Shown piece by piece: positions 35,542 through 45,003 of a stretch of 61,678 bases of DNA. The notes under the pieces are model-generated. The model saw nothing but the letters and a program-made list of their open reading frames with translations. It was not told where the DNA came from and did not search any database. The stretch's first letter is position 1; the number at the start of each line of letters is the position of its first letter. The DNA comes from an uncultured Clostridia bacterium (lineage in GTDB: Bacteria; Bacillota; Clostridia; Lachnospirales; Bianqueaceae). A program made the translations under genes and the position numbers. The DNA is taken from NCBI GenBank assembly GCA_944376225.1, contig CALWBZ010000082.1, positions 1 through 61,678 of the forward strand. The letters are read 5' to 3'.

Positions 35542-36561
35542 ATGTCCGCATGGAAGGTATATTACGACGGAAATTTCTGGGGACACCACGGACGGGATCA
35601 TGCCGGCCGGGAAATCAGGATCGATAAATGGTTTATGTGGGCAGACCGCCAATGGTGGATTCCAGCGGCATATTCTTGCGGAAAGGGACTGGTGATGGAT
35701 TTTTGCATGCGGATCGAGGCAGAGCAGATCCAGGCGTTTATCAAACGTTGGAATCTGTCCGCTGAGAACGATTCGTGTGAGTGTTTCACGAAGGATCAGC
35801 AAATGGAGATGGAGAGAGAGAATCCGCTGAATCTGGACTTTACTCCGCAATTGGAAGCGAATGGAAAGAAATTGCGAATGAAGCACGGCTGCGCGATATG
35901 CTATAATCCGTGTCTGCCGGAAGGAACGAGGAACGAACGGGAAGCCGAGCGGGCAGCGGATCATTATCACCTGGATACCGCTTATGGGTGGGTCATCTAT
36001 CGATATGCCTTTCCGTGGAAAAGCGGGCGTCGGTCCGAGATTAGCAGCCTTTCGTTGACCATGATCCAACGGCCCGCAGCCCTTCCCGGAGCGAGATTTA
36101 GCGCGAAACGGGAGGGAGACAAGGTGAGCTTTACTCATCCTGTAAGCGGAGAGGAATACGTGCTGACGGTTTTGGAGATTCGGCAGCAAACGCTGCCGTT
36201 GTCGAACACTTTTGGATCGGAGCGGTGGGAATATCCGTCGCACTTTTGTACGATGCGTTATACACTCTGCCCGGAAATCCCAGAATCAGAGTTATCGATT
36301 ATAGACAGCGCGGAATGCGATCAACCAAGGCCAAAGGAAGGAACGCACGACGAATGTCAGCCTGGTGCAAGCTCCGGAGTGACGGCGGTCGGAATGATTG
36401 GCGGTGCGGATGGACCTACGACAATCATCATAAGCGCAAAAAATGAGGAGAAATCTAGGATTGCCAGTTCTGCTTTACATTACGCGCCGGTCACAGAAGT
36501 GGAATGGCGAATGATTTTTCGTGAAAAGCCATACGATGAGACGAGTGTAAAACTTTTTTGA
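35542..36561 (+). CDS. Unrecognised protein with GGADGPT tail motif
   Basis: 339 residues, no family recognised for residues 1-270, which are rich in Trp, Cys and charged residues (KWFMWADRQWWIP; HGCAICYNPCLPEG) and look soluble. Near residue 290 lies VGMIGGADGPTTIII, closely matching the IGIIGGADGPT segment of the beta subunit of sodium-pumping decarboxylases, here without other membrane spans. Short tails of this kind occur in assorted Firmicutes proteins. GGAGGAGGT precedes ATG 35542, 36 bases after the CoA-transferase. The function is unknown. Confidence 0.6.
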   Translation: MSAWKVYYDGNFWGHHGRDHAGREIRIDKWFMWADRQWWIPAAYSCGKGLVMDFCMRIEAEQIQAFIKRWNLSAENDSCECFTKDQQMEMERENPLNLDFTPQLEANGKKLRMKHGCAICYNPCLPEGTRNEREAERAADHYHLDTAYGWVIYRYAFPWKSGRRSEISSLSLTMIQRPAALPGARFSAKREGDKVSFTHPVSGEEYVLTVLEIRQQTLPLSNTFGSERWEYPSHFCTMRYTLCPEIPESELSIIDSAECDQPRPKEGTHDECQPGASSGVTAVGMIGGADGPTTIIISAKNEEKSRIASSALHYAPVTEVEWRMIFREKPYDETSVKLF

Positions 36562-36638
36562 CAGCATAAAAGGCCTCATTAGAATGGGGAGAAAGGAAAA
36601 ATCAACGCTCCTGTAGGAGAGTTGGCGTATGTAAAAAG

Positions 36639-37145
36639 ATGGAATGTCAAATTAGAAAATGGAAACTGGATGACGCGGCGGATCTGGCGGCGACTATTTC
36701 CAACAAAAACGTACAGGATAATCTTAGAGACGGTTTGCCCTATCCGTATACGGAAAAGGATGGAAGGGATTTCATCTCGGCTATGCTTTCGGCAGACGAC
36801 AGAGATAACTTTGCGTTTGCTATTGTAGTTAAGGGAAAGGTGATTGGAAGTATCAGCGCCTCTCGGCAAAGCAATATTCATGATAGAACAGCAGAATTAG
36901 GGTATTATATTGCCGAGGAATATTGGGGGAAAGGGATCGCCACAGAAGCGGTCAAACAACTCTGTGAATACGTCTTTTCCCATTCGGATATCATTCGAAT
37001 TTTCGCGGAACCCTTTGATTATAATATAGGCTCACAGCGTGTGCTCGAGAAAGCGGGATTTCAGTATGAGGGCACCCTTCGCCGGAACGCGGTGAAAAAC
37101 GGGCGGGTGCTGGATATGAAAATGTACGCGAGGATCAAGGAGTAA
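36639..37145 (+). CDS. GNAT N-acetyltransferase (RimJ/RimL type)
   Basis: 168 residues, one GNAT domain: [36 protein letters not shown] (the acetyl-CoA loop, with GKGIAT) and [20 protein letters not shown]. It probably acetylates a protein N-terminus or small amine. The substrate cannot be read. Confidence 0.88.
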   Translation: MECQIRKWKLDDAADLAATISNKNVQDNLRDGLPYPYTEKDGRDFISAMLSADDRDNFAFAIVVKGKVIGSISASRQSNIHDRTAELGYYIAEEYWGKGIATEAVKQLCEYVFSHSDIIRIFAEPFDYNIGSQRVLEKAGFQYEGTLRRNAVKNGRVLDMKMYARIKE

Positions 37146-37168
37146 GACAGAGTCTTAGGGAGGTCATC

Positions 37169-37519
37169 ATGTCACCCGATCAAGTATATCAAATGGATTT
37201 TAACCGTATCTACCCTTTACTGGTCGCGAAGGCAGAACGAAAGGGCAGAAGCCGGCAGGAAGTCGACACGGTCATATGTTGGCTGACCGGTTATGATGAG
37301 GAGCAGCTCAAAGAGCTGAAAAAACGCCCCATTACGTATGAGGCGTTTTTCGCGCAGGCTCCGGCCATGAATCCGAACAGAAAACTGATTAAGGGCGTTG
37401 TATGCGGTGTGCGCGTAGAAGAAATCCAGGAGCCCCTTATGCAGGAGATCCGCTATCTGGATAAACTGGTAGATGAACTAGCTAGGGGAAAAGCCTTGGA
37501 AAAGATTCTGCGATCATAA
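37169..37519 (+). CDS. DUF2200 family protein
   Basis: 116 residues, full DUF2200 family length: [55 protein letters not shown] and the ending [19 protein letters not shown]. The family is small, soluble and of unknown function. GGGAGG precedes the ATG. It converges with the CyuA gene, 19 bases away, with no clear terminator between. Confidence 0.85.
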   Translation: MSPDQVYQMDFNRIYPLLVAKAERKGRSRQEVDTVICWLTGYDEEQLKELKKRPITYEAFFAQAPAMNPNRKLIKGVVCGVRVEEIQEPLMQEIRYLDKLVDELARGKALEKILRS

Positions 37520-37538
37520 AAACTATCCGCCGCCTTCA

Positions 37539-38816
37539 TCAGCAGCTCCCCACCATCATCTGAATAATTTCTTTATCCGTCTCGGCCATGCCCACACGGG
37601 CCAGTCTGCCGATGTTTTCGATGGTATTCTCCACGCCTTTTACGACGATACCGTCACCGCCGTAGAACTGAGTGCCCTGCATTTGCATCTGCATGCCCAG
37701 GAGCCCCGCTTCGACGGCCGAGGCGATCTTGGCGGCGCAGCTGGCTTTCGCCCCGTCGCAGATCATGCCGGAATTAATCGCTACGGCGTTGACGATGGTG
37801 TGGGCGATCTCATGGGCCCGACCGCCATAAAGATATGTAATGCCGGCTCCGGCGCCGCATCCCGCGCTGGTCGCTCCGCAGTAGGCGGAGAGGCATCCGA
37901 TGCCAGTTTTCAGATGGATGGTGATCAGGTTGGAAACGGTCAGGGCACGGTAAAGCTGCTCCTGAGAGGCTCCCAGATGTTTGGCGTAGACAATGACGGG
38001 CAGGGAGGCGGTCAGCCCCTGATTGCCGCTGCCGGAGTTAATGACCACCGGCAGCTCACAGCCGCTCATTCGGGCGTCTGACCCGGCGGCCGCCATGGCC
38101 TTAGCCCGGTTATGTACGTCGTCTCCGTAAGCGTGAAGCAGCACCCGGCCGATCGAAGCGCCCCAGTTACCGCGCAGTCCTTCCTCCGCGATGGCGGTGT
38201 TGCAAAGGATCTGCCGGTCCAAAATGGGTTGAATGTCGGAGACGGAGACCATATCCGCAAATCGGACGATATCCTCCACATTAAGAGCCTGATGATCCGT
38301 ACGCGGCCGTGACGAATCGGAAGAACAGGATTTTGACAGCAGCACCTGATCATCCTTCTCGACGCGTACAATATGGGTATGTCCGCCGGCGATACGGACG
38401 AGGGCGCGGTGAGAAGCGCCCTTTACTTCGATCTGAATATCAAAAACGAGACCGGAATCAGAGGGCGTGACGGATATAGGAGTCTGAGACAGATAGCGGG
38501 CAATATCCCGGATTTGCTCCGCCGTCACGCGGGAAAGGACTTCCAGCTTGCTGTTCGCGTCTCCGGCAATGATGCCGGCGGCTGCCGCTGCCTCGATTCC
38601 CCGCAGATTCCCCGTATGGGGGACGATGACGCTTTTTACATTCTTAATGATATTGGGGCTGACGCGGAGTTCGACGGATTGGGGAAGAACGCCGAGGGTT
38701 TCCCGGGCCAGGGCCGCGGCATAAGCCAGAGAAATCGGCTCAGTGCAGCCCATGGCGGGAATCAGTTCTTCCTGTAGGATAGAAAGATACTGTTGATAGG
38801 TTTCAGTCGTTAGCAT
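37539..38816 (-). CDS. L-cysteine desulfidase / UPF0597 protein (CyuA-like)
   Basis: 425 residues of the UPF0597/serine-dehydratase alpha-like family. AMGCTEPISLAYAAALA near the start and NSGMICDGAKASCAAKIASA near 360 hold the conserved Cys residues that bind an iron-sulfur cluster in this family. CyuA breaks down L-cysteine to pyruvate, ammonia and sulfide. It ends a minus-strand pair with the M16 peptidase (16-base gap). Confidence 0.85.
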   Translation of the reverse strand: MLTTETYQQYLSILQEELIPAMGCTEPISLAYAAALARETLGVLPQSVELRVSPNIIKNVKSVIVPHTGNLRGIEAAAAAGIIAGDANSKLEVLSRVTAEQIRDIARYLSQTPISVTPSDSGLVFDIQIEVKGASHRALVRIAGGHTHIVRVEKDDQVLLSKSCSSDSSRPRTDHQALNVEDIVRFADMVSVSDIQPILDRQILCNTAIAEEGLRGNWGASIGRVLLHAYGDDVHNRAKAMAAAGSDARMSGCELPVVINSGSGNQGLTASLPVIVYAKHLGASQEQLYRALTVSNLITIHLKTGIGCLSAYCGATSAGCGAGAGITYLYGGRAHEIAHTIVNAVAINSGMICDGAKASCAAKIASAVEAGLLGMQMQMQGTQFYGGDGIVVKGVENTIENIGRLARVGMAETDKEIIQMMVGSC

Positions 38817-38832
38817 GGTAACACTCCGAAGA

Positions 38833-41715
38833 TCAGATTTGGACGATGGTCAGATTTTCGTCCTTGCAGGAAGCAAGGGCCGCCTCATGACCCACCACGC
38901 AGACCGCGCCTTGCGAGGCCATCTCATTCAGCAGGGGCAGCCATTGGGATAGGCTGTCTTTCGTGCTGGAAAGGATTTCCTTTCGCTCGCGGACAAGATC
39001 TTCATGGGTCCTATGGCAGAGATAATTCTCATCTGCTGTGCGGCCTTCCTGGGCGGGAGACAGCAGGGGATCCGTATTGGTAATGGTGCTGATGATATAT
39101 TTATTCAGCGATTCAGGGGCGCTTTGGAGTTCTTTAATAAAATCCGAAATAGCGCGGTATACGGCAAGGGAACGGGCCGGAGAGGGGTCGCGATAAGAGT
39201 AGCAAAACAGGTTGCCGCTGGGGCGGGGGAGCATGCCGACGCCATAGGCGCCGCCCTGCACCCGGACCTGATTCCACAGATAATCATAGGAAACGACGTT
39301 ACCTAAAAGGCGCAGCGTGCCATTATAAGAATAGGAATCACAGGAAGCCTGATAGGCTAAAACCGCGTAGCTGACCTGCGCCGGAATCTGGATGCCCAGG
39401 CGCTTCGGCAGCGGACTCTCGTAATGCGCGCTTGCGGGAACGGAGGTGCCTGCCGGCAGCGTCTCGAGGAAATCGGAGAGATCCAGCGGAGACTCCGTCG
39501 TGAGAGAAGCCGTGAGGCGCGCGCGGCAGAGGGACTGGGTCATCACGCGGGTAAGAGCGGAGAGGAAGTCCGGATATTGGCCGTCAAAATCTTTCGCGAA
39601 ATCATGGAGCCAGCGAACGGAAGAATAACCGTTTACCGCCTCATTCACGGCGGCGCGGGCGGAAAAATGAGACAGGGCACAAATACCGGCAAGGGCGTGT
39701 CCGTTGGTAATGCCGATTTGCTGTGCGGTAGTCTCGGCTTGGAGTACGACCGGACGGATCCGCTCGGGCTGATCCAGAATCGTTTTGGTGAGAATCTCCG
39801 CTAAAAGGGCCGTGCCCGCGGCATAGTTTTCCTTCAGCATGCTGCAGTATACGCATAGATAAGGGGTGCACTCCTGTACGGAATCCCTTTCGGCATAGGA
39901 GGTAATATCAAAACGAAGTTCGCCCAGGAGGCTCTTGACGGCGCTCTGTAAGGAAAGGGAATCATGTTCCGTCGTGGCGAGTTTACCGAGAAGGCGGGGC
40001 AGCAAGGAGAGCCTGGTCAGATCCTGAAGAGAAAGATCGGCAAGGGAGAAATAAAGGTTTAAGTGCACGATGCCGTTGGTATTTATGGTATGACAGAGTA
40101 CCGTCACATCGGAAACCGTATCTTCCGTGGTGGGGATGAGGGGAGGATCCGGGCTGATCTCGGAAAGATCCAGAAGGGGAAGGGTGGCCAGAGCCTCCGG
40201 TGAGTCGGGAGTCTGCTGCCAGGCCTTGAGAGCGGCCTCTTCTTCCTGGATTCGGGACAGATCCTCTGGGGAAAGTCCCGCTAAGGTCTCGCTGAGCCGG
40301 GCCTGTTCTTTAGCGCGGATCTCTTCGCCCAAAGAAAGAGAAGGAAGGACATGGAGTTCGCAGAGGGTATCTTCTTCCAGCAGGAGGGATTTCAAAAGAC
40401 GCTCAAAGCCGTCGGAAGCCGCCATGGCGCGCAGCTGCGCGATCATCTGATCAAAATGCAGGTTTTGCATGGGATCTCCGTCATAAAGCCAGCTGTTCAT
40501 CACCAAAATACCGCGAATCAGCGCCTGGGGTTCCTGCATATTTTGCAAATGGAAAGCAAAACGGTTGATGGAGGCCTCGAGGGATTCTTTAGGAATTCCC
40601 TGTTCTGCCAGATCGGTCACCGTTTCACGAACGAGGGCATGAATCTTCTCGGAATTGGCGTCGTTCATGTTATGCACCCGCAGGGTAAACCAGGGCTGTA
40701 AAACGCCGTCAACGACGGATAGGGTCACGTTTTGTCCCAGTCCCGCGTCGAGGATGGCTTTTTTGAGGGGCGCGTCATTGGAACCCGTCAAAATGTCGCT
40801 TAAAACCTCCGCGGCAAAGAGCGTGGTCTGGTCTTTCCAATCGCCGAAAATTTTGCTCCATACGATCTGCGCTTGGTTTTCCAGATCATCTTTGCTGGGG
40901 GCCTCGTAATACACGGTTTTTTGGGCCGCGCGGGGTTCCTGAAAAGCAAAGGCAGGGGAGGAAGAAGCGGCCTCATACCGAGAAAGATAACCCTCTAAGA
41001 GGCTGAGGGTCTCTTCCAGGGGAATATCTCCGTCCAGATAGATTCGGGCGTTGGAAGGATGATAATGGCGTTGATAGGAGTCCAAGAACTGTTCATAAGT
41101 CAGGTTCGGAATGGCGGCAGGATCTCCGCCGGAGTTGCAGCCGTAGGAAGTATCCGGAAACAAGAGGGATGAAACGGCATCTTCAATAACGCCTTCCACG
41201 CTGGAGGAGGCTCCCTTCATCTCGTTAAATACAACGCCGTTATAGGCGAGCTTGTCCCCGTCATATTCGTAATGCCAGCCCTCTTGACGGAAAATATTCG
41301 GGTTGGTGAGAATCCTGGGGGAGAAGACGGCGTCCAGATAGACGGAGGTCAGGTTCAGATAATCCTGGGAATTACGACTGGAGACGGGGTACAGCGTCTT
41401 ATCCGGGAAAGTCATCGCGTTCAAAAACGTGTTCATCGAACTTTTCAGCAGTTCCACAAAGGGCTCTTTCACCGGGTATTTCTCAGAACCGCATAGGACG
41501 GAATGCTCCAGGATGTGAAACACTCCCGTGTCGTCACTGGGCAAGGTCTTGAAACCAATGGCAAACAACTTGTTAGCGGCGCCGTTATTTACCCAGACGA
41601 GTTCGGTCCGGGTTTTATCATATGTCATCTCCACAAACTCTCCCGTCTGGCCCGGAATGGGACGAATACGTCCCACGGTGAAACCGTGAAAATGATCCTT
41701 TACTTTCAGATTCAT
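38833..41715 (-). CDS. M16C metallopeptidase (presequence-protease type)
   Basis: 960 residues, the usual length for M16C. The inverted zinc motif is FHILEH (H67, E70, H71), followed by the typical VKEPFVELLKSSMNTFLNAM and by EMKGASSSVEGV. Four homologous halves form a peptide-cleaving chamber. No signal peptide is seen, so it acts inside the cell on peptides. RBS and start are clear (GGAGGATT before ATG). Confidence 0.92.
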   Translation of the reverse strand: MNLKVKDHFHGFTVGRIRPIPGQTGEFVEMTYDKTRTELVWVNNGAANKLFAIGFKTLPSDDTGVFHILEHSVLCGSEKYPVKEPFVELLKSSMNTFLNAMTFPDKTLYPVSSRNSQDYLNLTSVYLDAVFSPRILTNPNIFRQEGWHYEYDGDKLAYNGVVFNEMKGASSSVEGVIEDAVSSLLFPDTSYGCNSGGDPAAIPNLTYEQFLDSYQRHYHPSNARIYLDGDIPLEETLSLLEGYLSRYEAASSSPAFAFQEPRAAQKTVYYEAPSKDDLENQAQIVWSKIFGDWKDQTTLFAAEVLSDILTGSNDAPLKKAILDAGLGQNVTLSVVDGVLQPWFTLRVHNMNDANSEKIHALVRETVTDLAEQGIPKESLEASINRFAFHLQNMQEPQALIRGILVMNSWLYDGDPMQNLHFDQMIAQLRAMAASDGFERLLKSLLLEEDTLCELHVLPSLSLGEEIRAKEQARLSETLAGLSPEDLSRIQEEEAALKAWQQTPDSPEALATLPLLDLSEISPDPPLIPTTEDTVSDVTVLCHTINTNGIVHLNLYFSLADLSLQDLTRLSLLPRLLGKLATTEHDSLSLQSAVKSLLGELRFDITSYAERDSVQECTPYLCVYCSMLKENYAAGTALLAEILTKTILDQPERIRPVVLQAETTAQQIGITNGHALAGICALSHFSARAAVNEAVNGYSSVRWLHDFAKDFDGQYPDFLSALTRVMTQSLCRARLTASLTTESPLDLSDFLETLPAGTSVPASAHYESPLPKRLGIQIPAQVSYAVLAYQASCDSYSYNGTLRLLGNVVSYDYLWNQVRVQGGAYGVGMLPRPSGNLFCYSYRDPSPARSLAVYRAISDFIKELQSAPESLNKYIISTITNTDPLLSPAQEGRTADENYLCHRTHEDLVRERKEILSSTKDSLSQWLPLLNEMASQGAVCVVGHEAALASCKDENLTIVQI

Positions 41716-41747
41716 TAGAAATCCTCCTTCACATTAAATATAATCCC

Positions 41748-41776
41748 ATTGTACACCGAAACACGCGTAAATGCAA
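41748..41776 (-). promoter_or_regulatory. Promoter of the M16C-cyuA pair
   Basis: On the minus strand: TTGCAT (41771-41776), 17-base spacer, TACAAT (41748-41753). Confidence 0.65.
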
Positions 41777-41803
41777 GACAGAACGGTTGTCCGCTATCCT
41801 GTA

Positions 41804-42529
41804 TCAGCCGTCCAGCAGCCAGTCCAGCAGGTTCAGAGACTTGATTCCTTCATAGGAAGGGTCAAGACCCGGTTCCAGCGATAGCACGATCTTCTCATAA
41901 TTATCCCGGATCTTCTGCAATGGGGAAAGCTCCCGCCTGCGGACATCCTCGCTCCGCATGGATTCCGTTACCTGGAGGTAGAGTTTTTCGTCGGCGGTTG
42001 TGGCGACGAAGTCCACTTCCTGGTTGCCGATCTTCCCGATAGCGACGTCGTATCCTCGGCGGAGCAGTTCAAAATAGACCACATTTTCAATGGCGTGGCC
42101 GCTGTCCCGGTTGCGGAAACCCATAAGATAGTTCCGAAGCCCAATGTCCACGAGGTAGTATTTGCCCAGGGTACGCAAGTATTCCTTACCCTTGATGTCA
42201 AATCTCTTGATCTCATAGAAGAAGTAGCTTTCCAGCAGCGCGTCGATATAAGCCTGCACCGTATGAGCGCTTGGCGTTCCCTTGCGGTTTCCGCCCGCTA
42301 ACAACCCTTCATTCATCAGGGTATGCCCGATGTCCGCGATGCCGGGCATCCCGCCAAAACGCATATAGGCGTCAAAGGCTTCCCGAAGGTCATAGCGTTC
42401 CCCCTTTTTATCGAACAGCTGGCGGCGCGTTCCTCCCAGGGCGCTGTTCGTTTCTTTTATCTCAAAATCATGAAAGTAGAGAAACTCCGAAAAAGAAAGG
42501 GGCAGCATCTTGATTTCCACATATCTGCA
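41804..42529 (-). pseudogene. DUF4143 ATPase, N-terminal AAA domain lost
   Basis: The reading begins mid-protein at RYVEIKMLPLSFSEFL, a segment that in whole proteins follows about 150 residues of AAA ATPase. An in-frame stop (42530-42532) lies just upstream and no Walker motifs exist. The DUF4143 nuclease-like tail is intact (IKGKEYLRTLGKYYLVDIGL, HAIENVVYFELLRRGYDV, EVDFVA). It is either a pseudogene, or a short protein from the GTG at 42520. The small inverted repeat CATAAACT/AGTTTATG (42536-42564) lies just beyond. Confidence 0.75.
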
Positions 42530-42600
42530 TCATAGCATAAACTCAAATATTAATCAAGTTTATGACGCGAAAAGCATAAACTTATAAATTCCGACAAAAA

Positions 42601-42639
42601 ACGGTGTAGATCGCATATGGATTGATCTGCACCGTTTTT
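42601..42639. terminator. Terminator-like hairpin
   Basis: ACGGTGTAGATC (42601-42612) pairs with GATCTGCACCGT (42624-42635), one G-T pair, followed by TTTTT and preceded by AAAAAA, so it could work in both directions. Confidence 0.75.
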
Positions 42640-42733
42640 GACCACGACCGTCAAAGACGGAACGAGTCCGTCTTGACGATCCGGAAGGTTGTCCGCTATA
42701 ATGGATGGGAGAAAAGTGATAAGGAGAAAGAGG

Positions 42734-43201
42734 ATGACCAGAATTTTATTCGTATGTTTAGGAAATATCTGCCGTTCGCCCATGGCCCAGTTCGTCATGC
42801 AGGAGCTGGTTCGCCGGGAAGGTTTGGAGGATAGGTTCGAGATCGATTCCGCAGCGACAAGCCGAGAGGAAATCGGGAATCTACCCCATTACGGGACTCG
42901 AAACAAACTCGCGCAAATGGGCATTCCTATGGGAGCGCATCGGGCGCGGCAGATGACAGGGGCGGATTATCAAAAATATGATCTACTGATCGGCATGGAG
43001 AGATGGAACCTGAAAGCCATGCAGCGGATCGCCGGAGGCGATCCGGATCATAAGATGCGTCTGCTTTTAGATTACACGGCCCGCAAAGGCGATATCGCCG
43101 ATCCCTGGTATACCGGTGATTTTGACCGGACTTTTGACGATATCTGGGAAGGCTGTCAGGCTCTCCTGCGGCATTTGACAAATCCCCGCGTTACAGAGTA
43201 A
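42734..43201 (+). CDS. Low-molecular-weight protein-tyrosine phosphatase
   Basis: 155 residues. The phosphate loop is CLGNICRS (nucleophile C8, R14) and the general acid is D123 in ADPWYTG, the complete LMW-PTP set. It removes phosphate from tyrosine, or arginine in some Gram-positives. ATG 42734 follows AGGAGAAAGAGG. Its last 11 bases overlap the end of the convergent HAD gene. Confidence 0.92.
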   Translation: MTRILFVCLGNICRSPMAQFVMQELVRREGLEDRFEIDSAATSREEIGNLPHYGTRNKLAQMGIPMGAHRARQMTGADYQKYDLLIGMERWNLKAMQRIAGGDPDHKMRLLLDYTARKGDIADPWYTGDFDRTFDDIWEGCQALLRHLTNPRVTE

Positions 43202-43793
43202 GAAGGGACGAAAGCGCCCGGTCCGTCTCCTCTCGGTTTCGATGGACGATGCCTTGCATGCCGAGAGAACGGGCGGTGTCGATGTTGGCGGAGTTATCGT
43301 CGATGAAGACGCACTCTTCGGGAATAAGAGAATACTTTTCCAAAAGAACGCGGTAGATCGCGGGCTCCGGTTTGATCTCCTGCACTTCATAGGAGATGAC
43401 GCGTCCATCCGCCAGGCTTAAGAAAGAGAAGGGAGGGCGGACGCTCTCAAAGGATAGGCGAGCATAGTTGCTCAGCAGATAAATGCCGTATCCTTTTTCT
43501 TTATAGGAACGCAGCCACTCATAAGAATAGGGATATTCCCGGCAGATCTCGCCGATGTGATCAAAATAAAGACGAATCTGGGGGGCGTAAGCGGGATCGA
43601 GGGCGCAGCACATTTCGCGAATCTCTTCACCGGAGATTCGGCTGCGGTCAAATTCATTCCAATAAGGCCCCTGTACGGTGGCGCGGGCGGTATGTTCTAA
43701 GGCTTCGCCCGTGATACCCAGTTCCTGCATGAGGTCTCTCCAGCGGAAATCCACCAATACCATGCCGATGTCAAAAACGAGATGACGGATCAT
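43191..43793 (-). CDS. HAD-superfamily hydrolase (YihX-like)
   Basis: 200 residues: motif I FDIGMVLVDF (nucleophile D8), motif II LLSNYA, motif III Lys in EIKPEPAIY, motif IV VFIDDNSANI. The alpha-helical cap between motifs I and II is the type seen in YihX-like sugar-phosphate phosphatases. One oddity is Gly instead of Asp two residues after the nucleophile, usual for this subgroup. Its ATG overlaps the epimerase stop by four bases. Confidence 0.88.
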   Translation of the reverse strand: MIRHLVFDIGMVLVDFRWRDLMQELGITGEALEHTARATVQGPYWNEFDRSRISGEEIREMCCALDPAYAPQIRLYFDHIGEICREYPYSYEWLRSYKEKGYGIYLLSNYARLSFESVRPPFSFLSLADGRVISYEVQEIKPEPAIYRVLLEKYSLIPEECVFIDDNSANIDTARSLGMQGIVHRNREETDRALSSLLTL

Positions 43794-44890
43794 GAGAGTC
43801 TTGCCTCCCCGTTCAAGCCGGGAACTTTGGTGATGCCGAGCCCCGGCGCGTCGGTCATATGAATCATATTGGCTTCAAAGCGAGGGCCGCCGGTATAAGG
43901 ATCGATCCGACACAGGCCGGGACCGTCCAGGTCCGCCCGCGTGATGATCGATTTGGCCGCGGTCAGGTGGGCGGCGGCGCTGACGGCGATTTTACTCTCC
44001 AACATGCAGCCCATCATGCACTCTACGCCGTAGATCTCCGCAATGCCGGCGATTTTCAGCGCTTCGTAGATGCCGCCGGTTTTCATGAGCTTGATGTTAA
44101 TCAGATCCGCGGCGCCCATCTGAATGATCCGGATGGCGTCCTCGGCACAAAACACGCTCTCGTCCGCCAGGATGGGCGTATACGTATTCTGGGTCACATA
44201 TTGCATACCCGCCAGATCGTGGGCGCCTACGGGCTGTTCGACGAGGTCGATATTCAGGGAGAGATCTTCCAAACGGCGGATAATTCGCACGGCTTCTTTG
44301 GGATTCCACCCTTGGTTAGCGTCTACGCGGATGGCCACATCCGGCCCCACGGCCTCGCGGATCGCGCGGATGCGCTCCACATCGGCCATGCCCTCTTTGC
44401 CCACTTTGACTTTCAGGACGCGGTAACCCTGGGAAACGGCGGCTAAGCTGTCCGCCACCATCTTATCGATACTGTCCACACTGATCGTCAGGTCGGTTTC
44501 CACCCTGTCGGAGGCCCCGCCCAGTACTTTGTAAAGGGGCATCCCCAGGTTTTGGGCGTACAGGTCGTATACCGCCATATCTACGCAGGCCTTGGCGGAA
44601 GTGTTTTTCAGGATGGCGTGATGCATGCGGTTCATGATACCGTCCAAATCCGTAATCTCCATACCGATAATCGCGGGGGCGATAAAATCCCGGATGGCCG
44701 TCACGATCGATCCCTTGGTATCGCCGGTGATGACAGCGGTGGGGGGCGCCTCGCCGTAACCCACGGCCTCCGTGTCCGTATGGATACAGATCACGATATC
44801 CTCCACGTTTTCGACGGTGCGCAGAGCCGTCTTGAAGGGCGTTACCAACGGAACAAATATCTCGCCGATCTCGATGGATGTAATCTTCAT
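43790..44890 (-). CDS. Dipeptide epimerase (enolase superfamily)
   Basis: 366 residues with the full muconate-lactonizing/dipeptide-epimerase catalytic set: KVKV (K160, K162), RVDANQGW (D190), LVEQP (E218), ADES (D243) and NIKLMKTGG (K267). These enzymes swap the configuration of L-Ala-D/L-Glu-type dipeptides from murein recycling. The substrate is inferred from the family. It leads a two-gene operon with the HAD phosphatase. Confidence 0.88.
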   Translation of the reverse strand: MKITSIEIGEIFVPLVTPFKTALRTVENVEDIVICIHTDTEAVGYGEAPPTAVITGDTKGSIVTAIRDFIAPAIIGMEITDLDGIMNRMHHAILKNTSAKACVDMAVYDLYAQNLGMPLYKVLGGASDRVETDLTISVDSIDKMVADSLAAVSQGYRVLKVKVGKEGMADVERIRAIREAVGPDVAIRVDANQGWNPKEAVRIIRRLEDLSLNIDLVEQPVGAHDLAGMQYVTQNTYTPILADESVFCAEDAIRIIQMGAADLINIKLMKTGGIYEALKIAGIAEIYGVECMMGCMLESKIAVSAAAHLTAAKSIITRADLDGPGLCRIDPYTGGPRFEANMIHMTDAPGLGITKVPGLNGEARLS

Positions 44891-44919
44891 AAAGAGAGCC
44901 TCCTATGTGTGTTTTTCTC

Positions 44920-44948
44920 ATTATAGACCGAAACGGAAAAATACGCAA
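44920..44948 (-). promoter_or_regulatory. Epimerase-HAD promoter
   Basis: On the minus strand: TTGCGT (44943-44948), 17 bases, TATAAT (44920-44925). It is divergent from the acetyltransferase promoter; the two -35 regions are four bases apart. Confidence 0.7.
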
Positions 44949-44951
44949 GCC

Positions 44952-44980
44952 TTTACTTTTGTCCGGATCTAGTGTAAGAT
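44952..44980 (+). promoter_or_regulatory. Acetyltransferase promoter
   Basis: TTTACT (44952-44957), 17 bases, TAAGAT (44975-44980), 24 bases before the start codon. Confidence 0.6.
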
Positions 44981-45003
44981 AGCAAAAGAAGGGAGAGGTA
45001 GGA

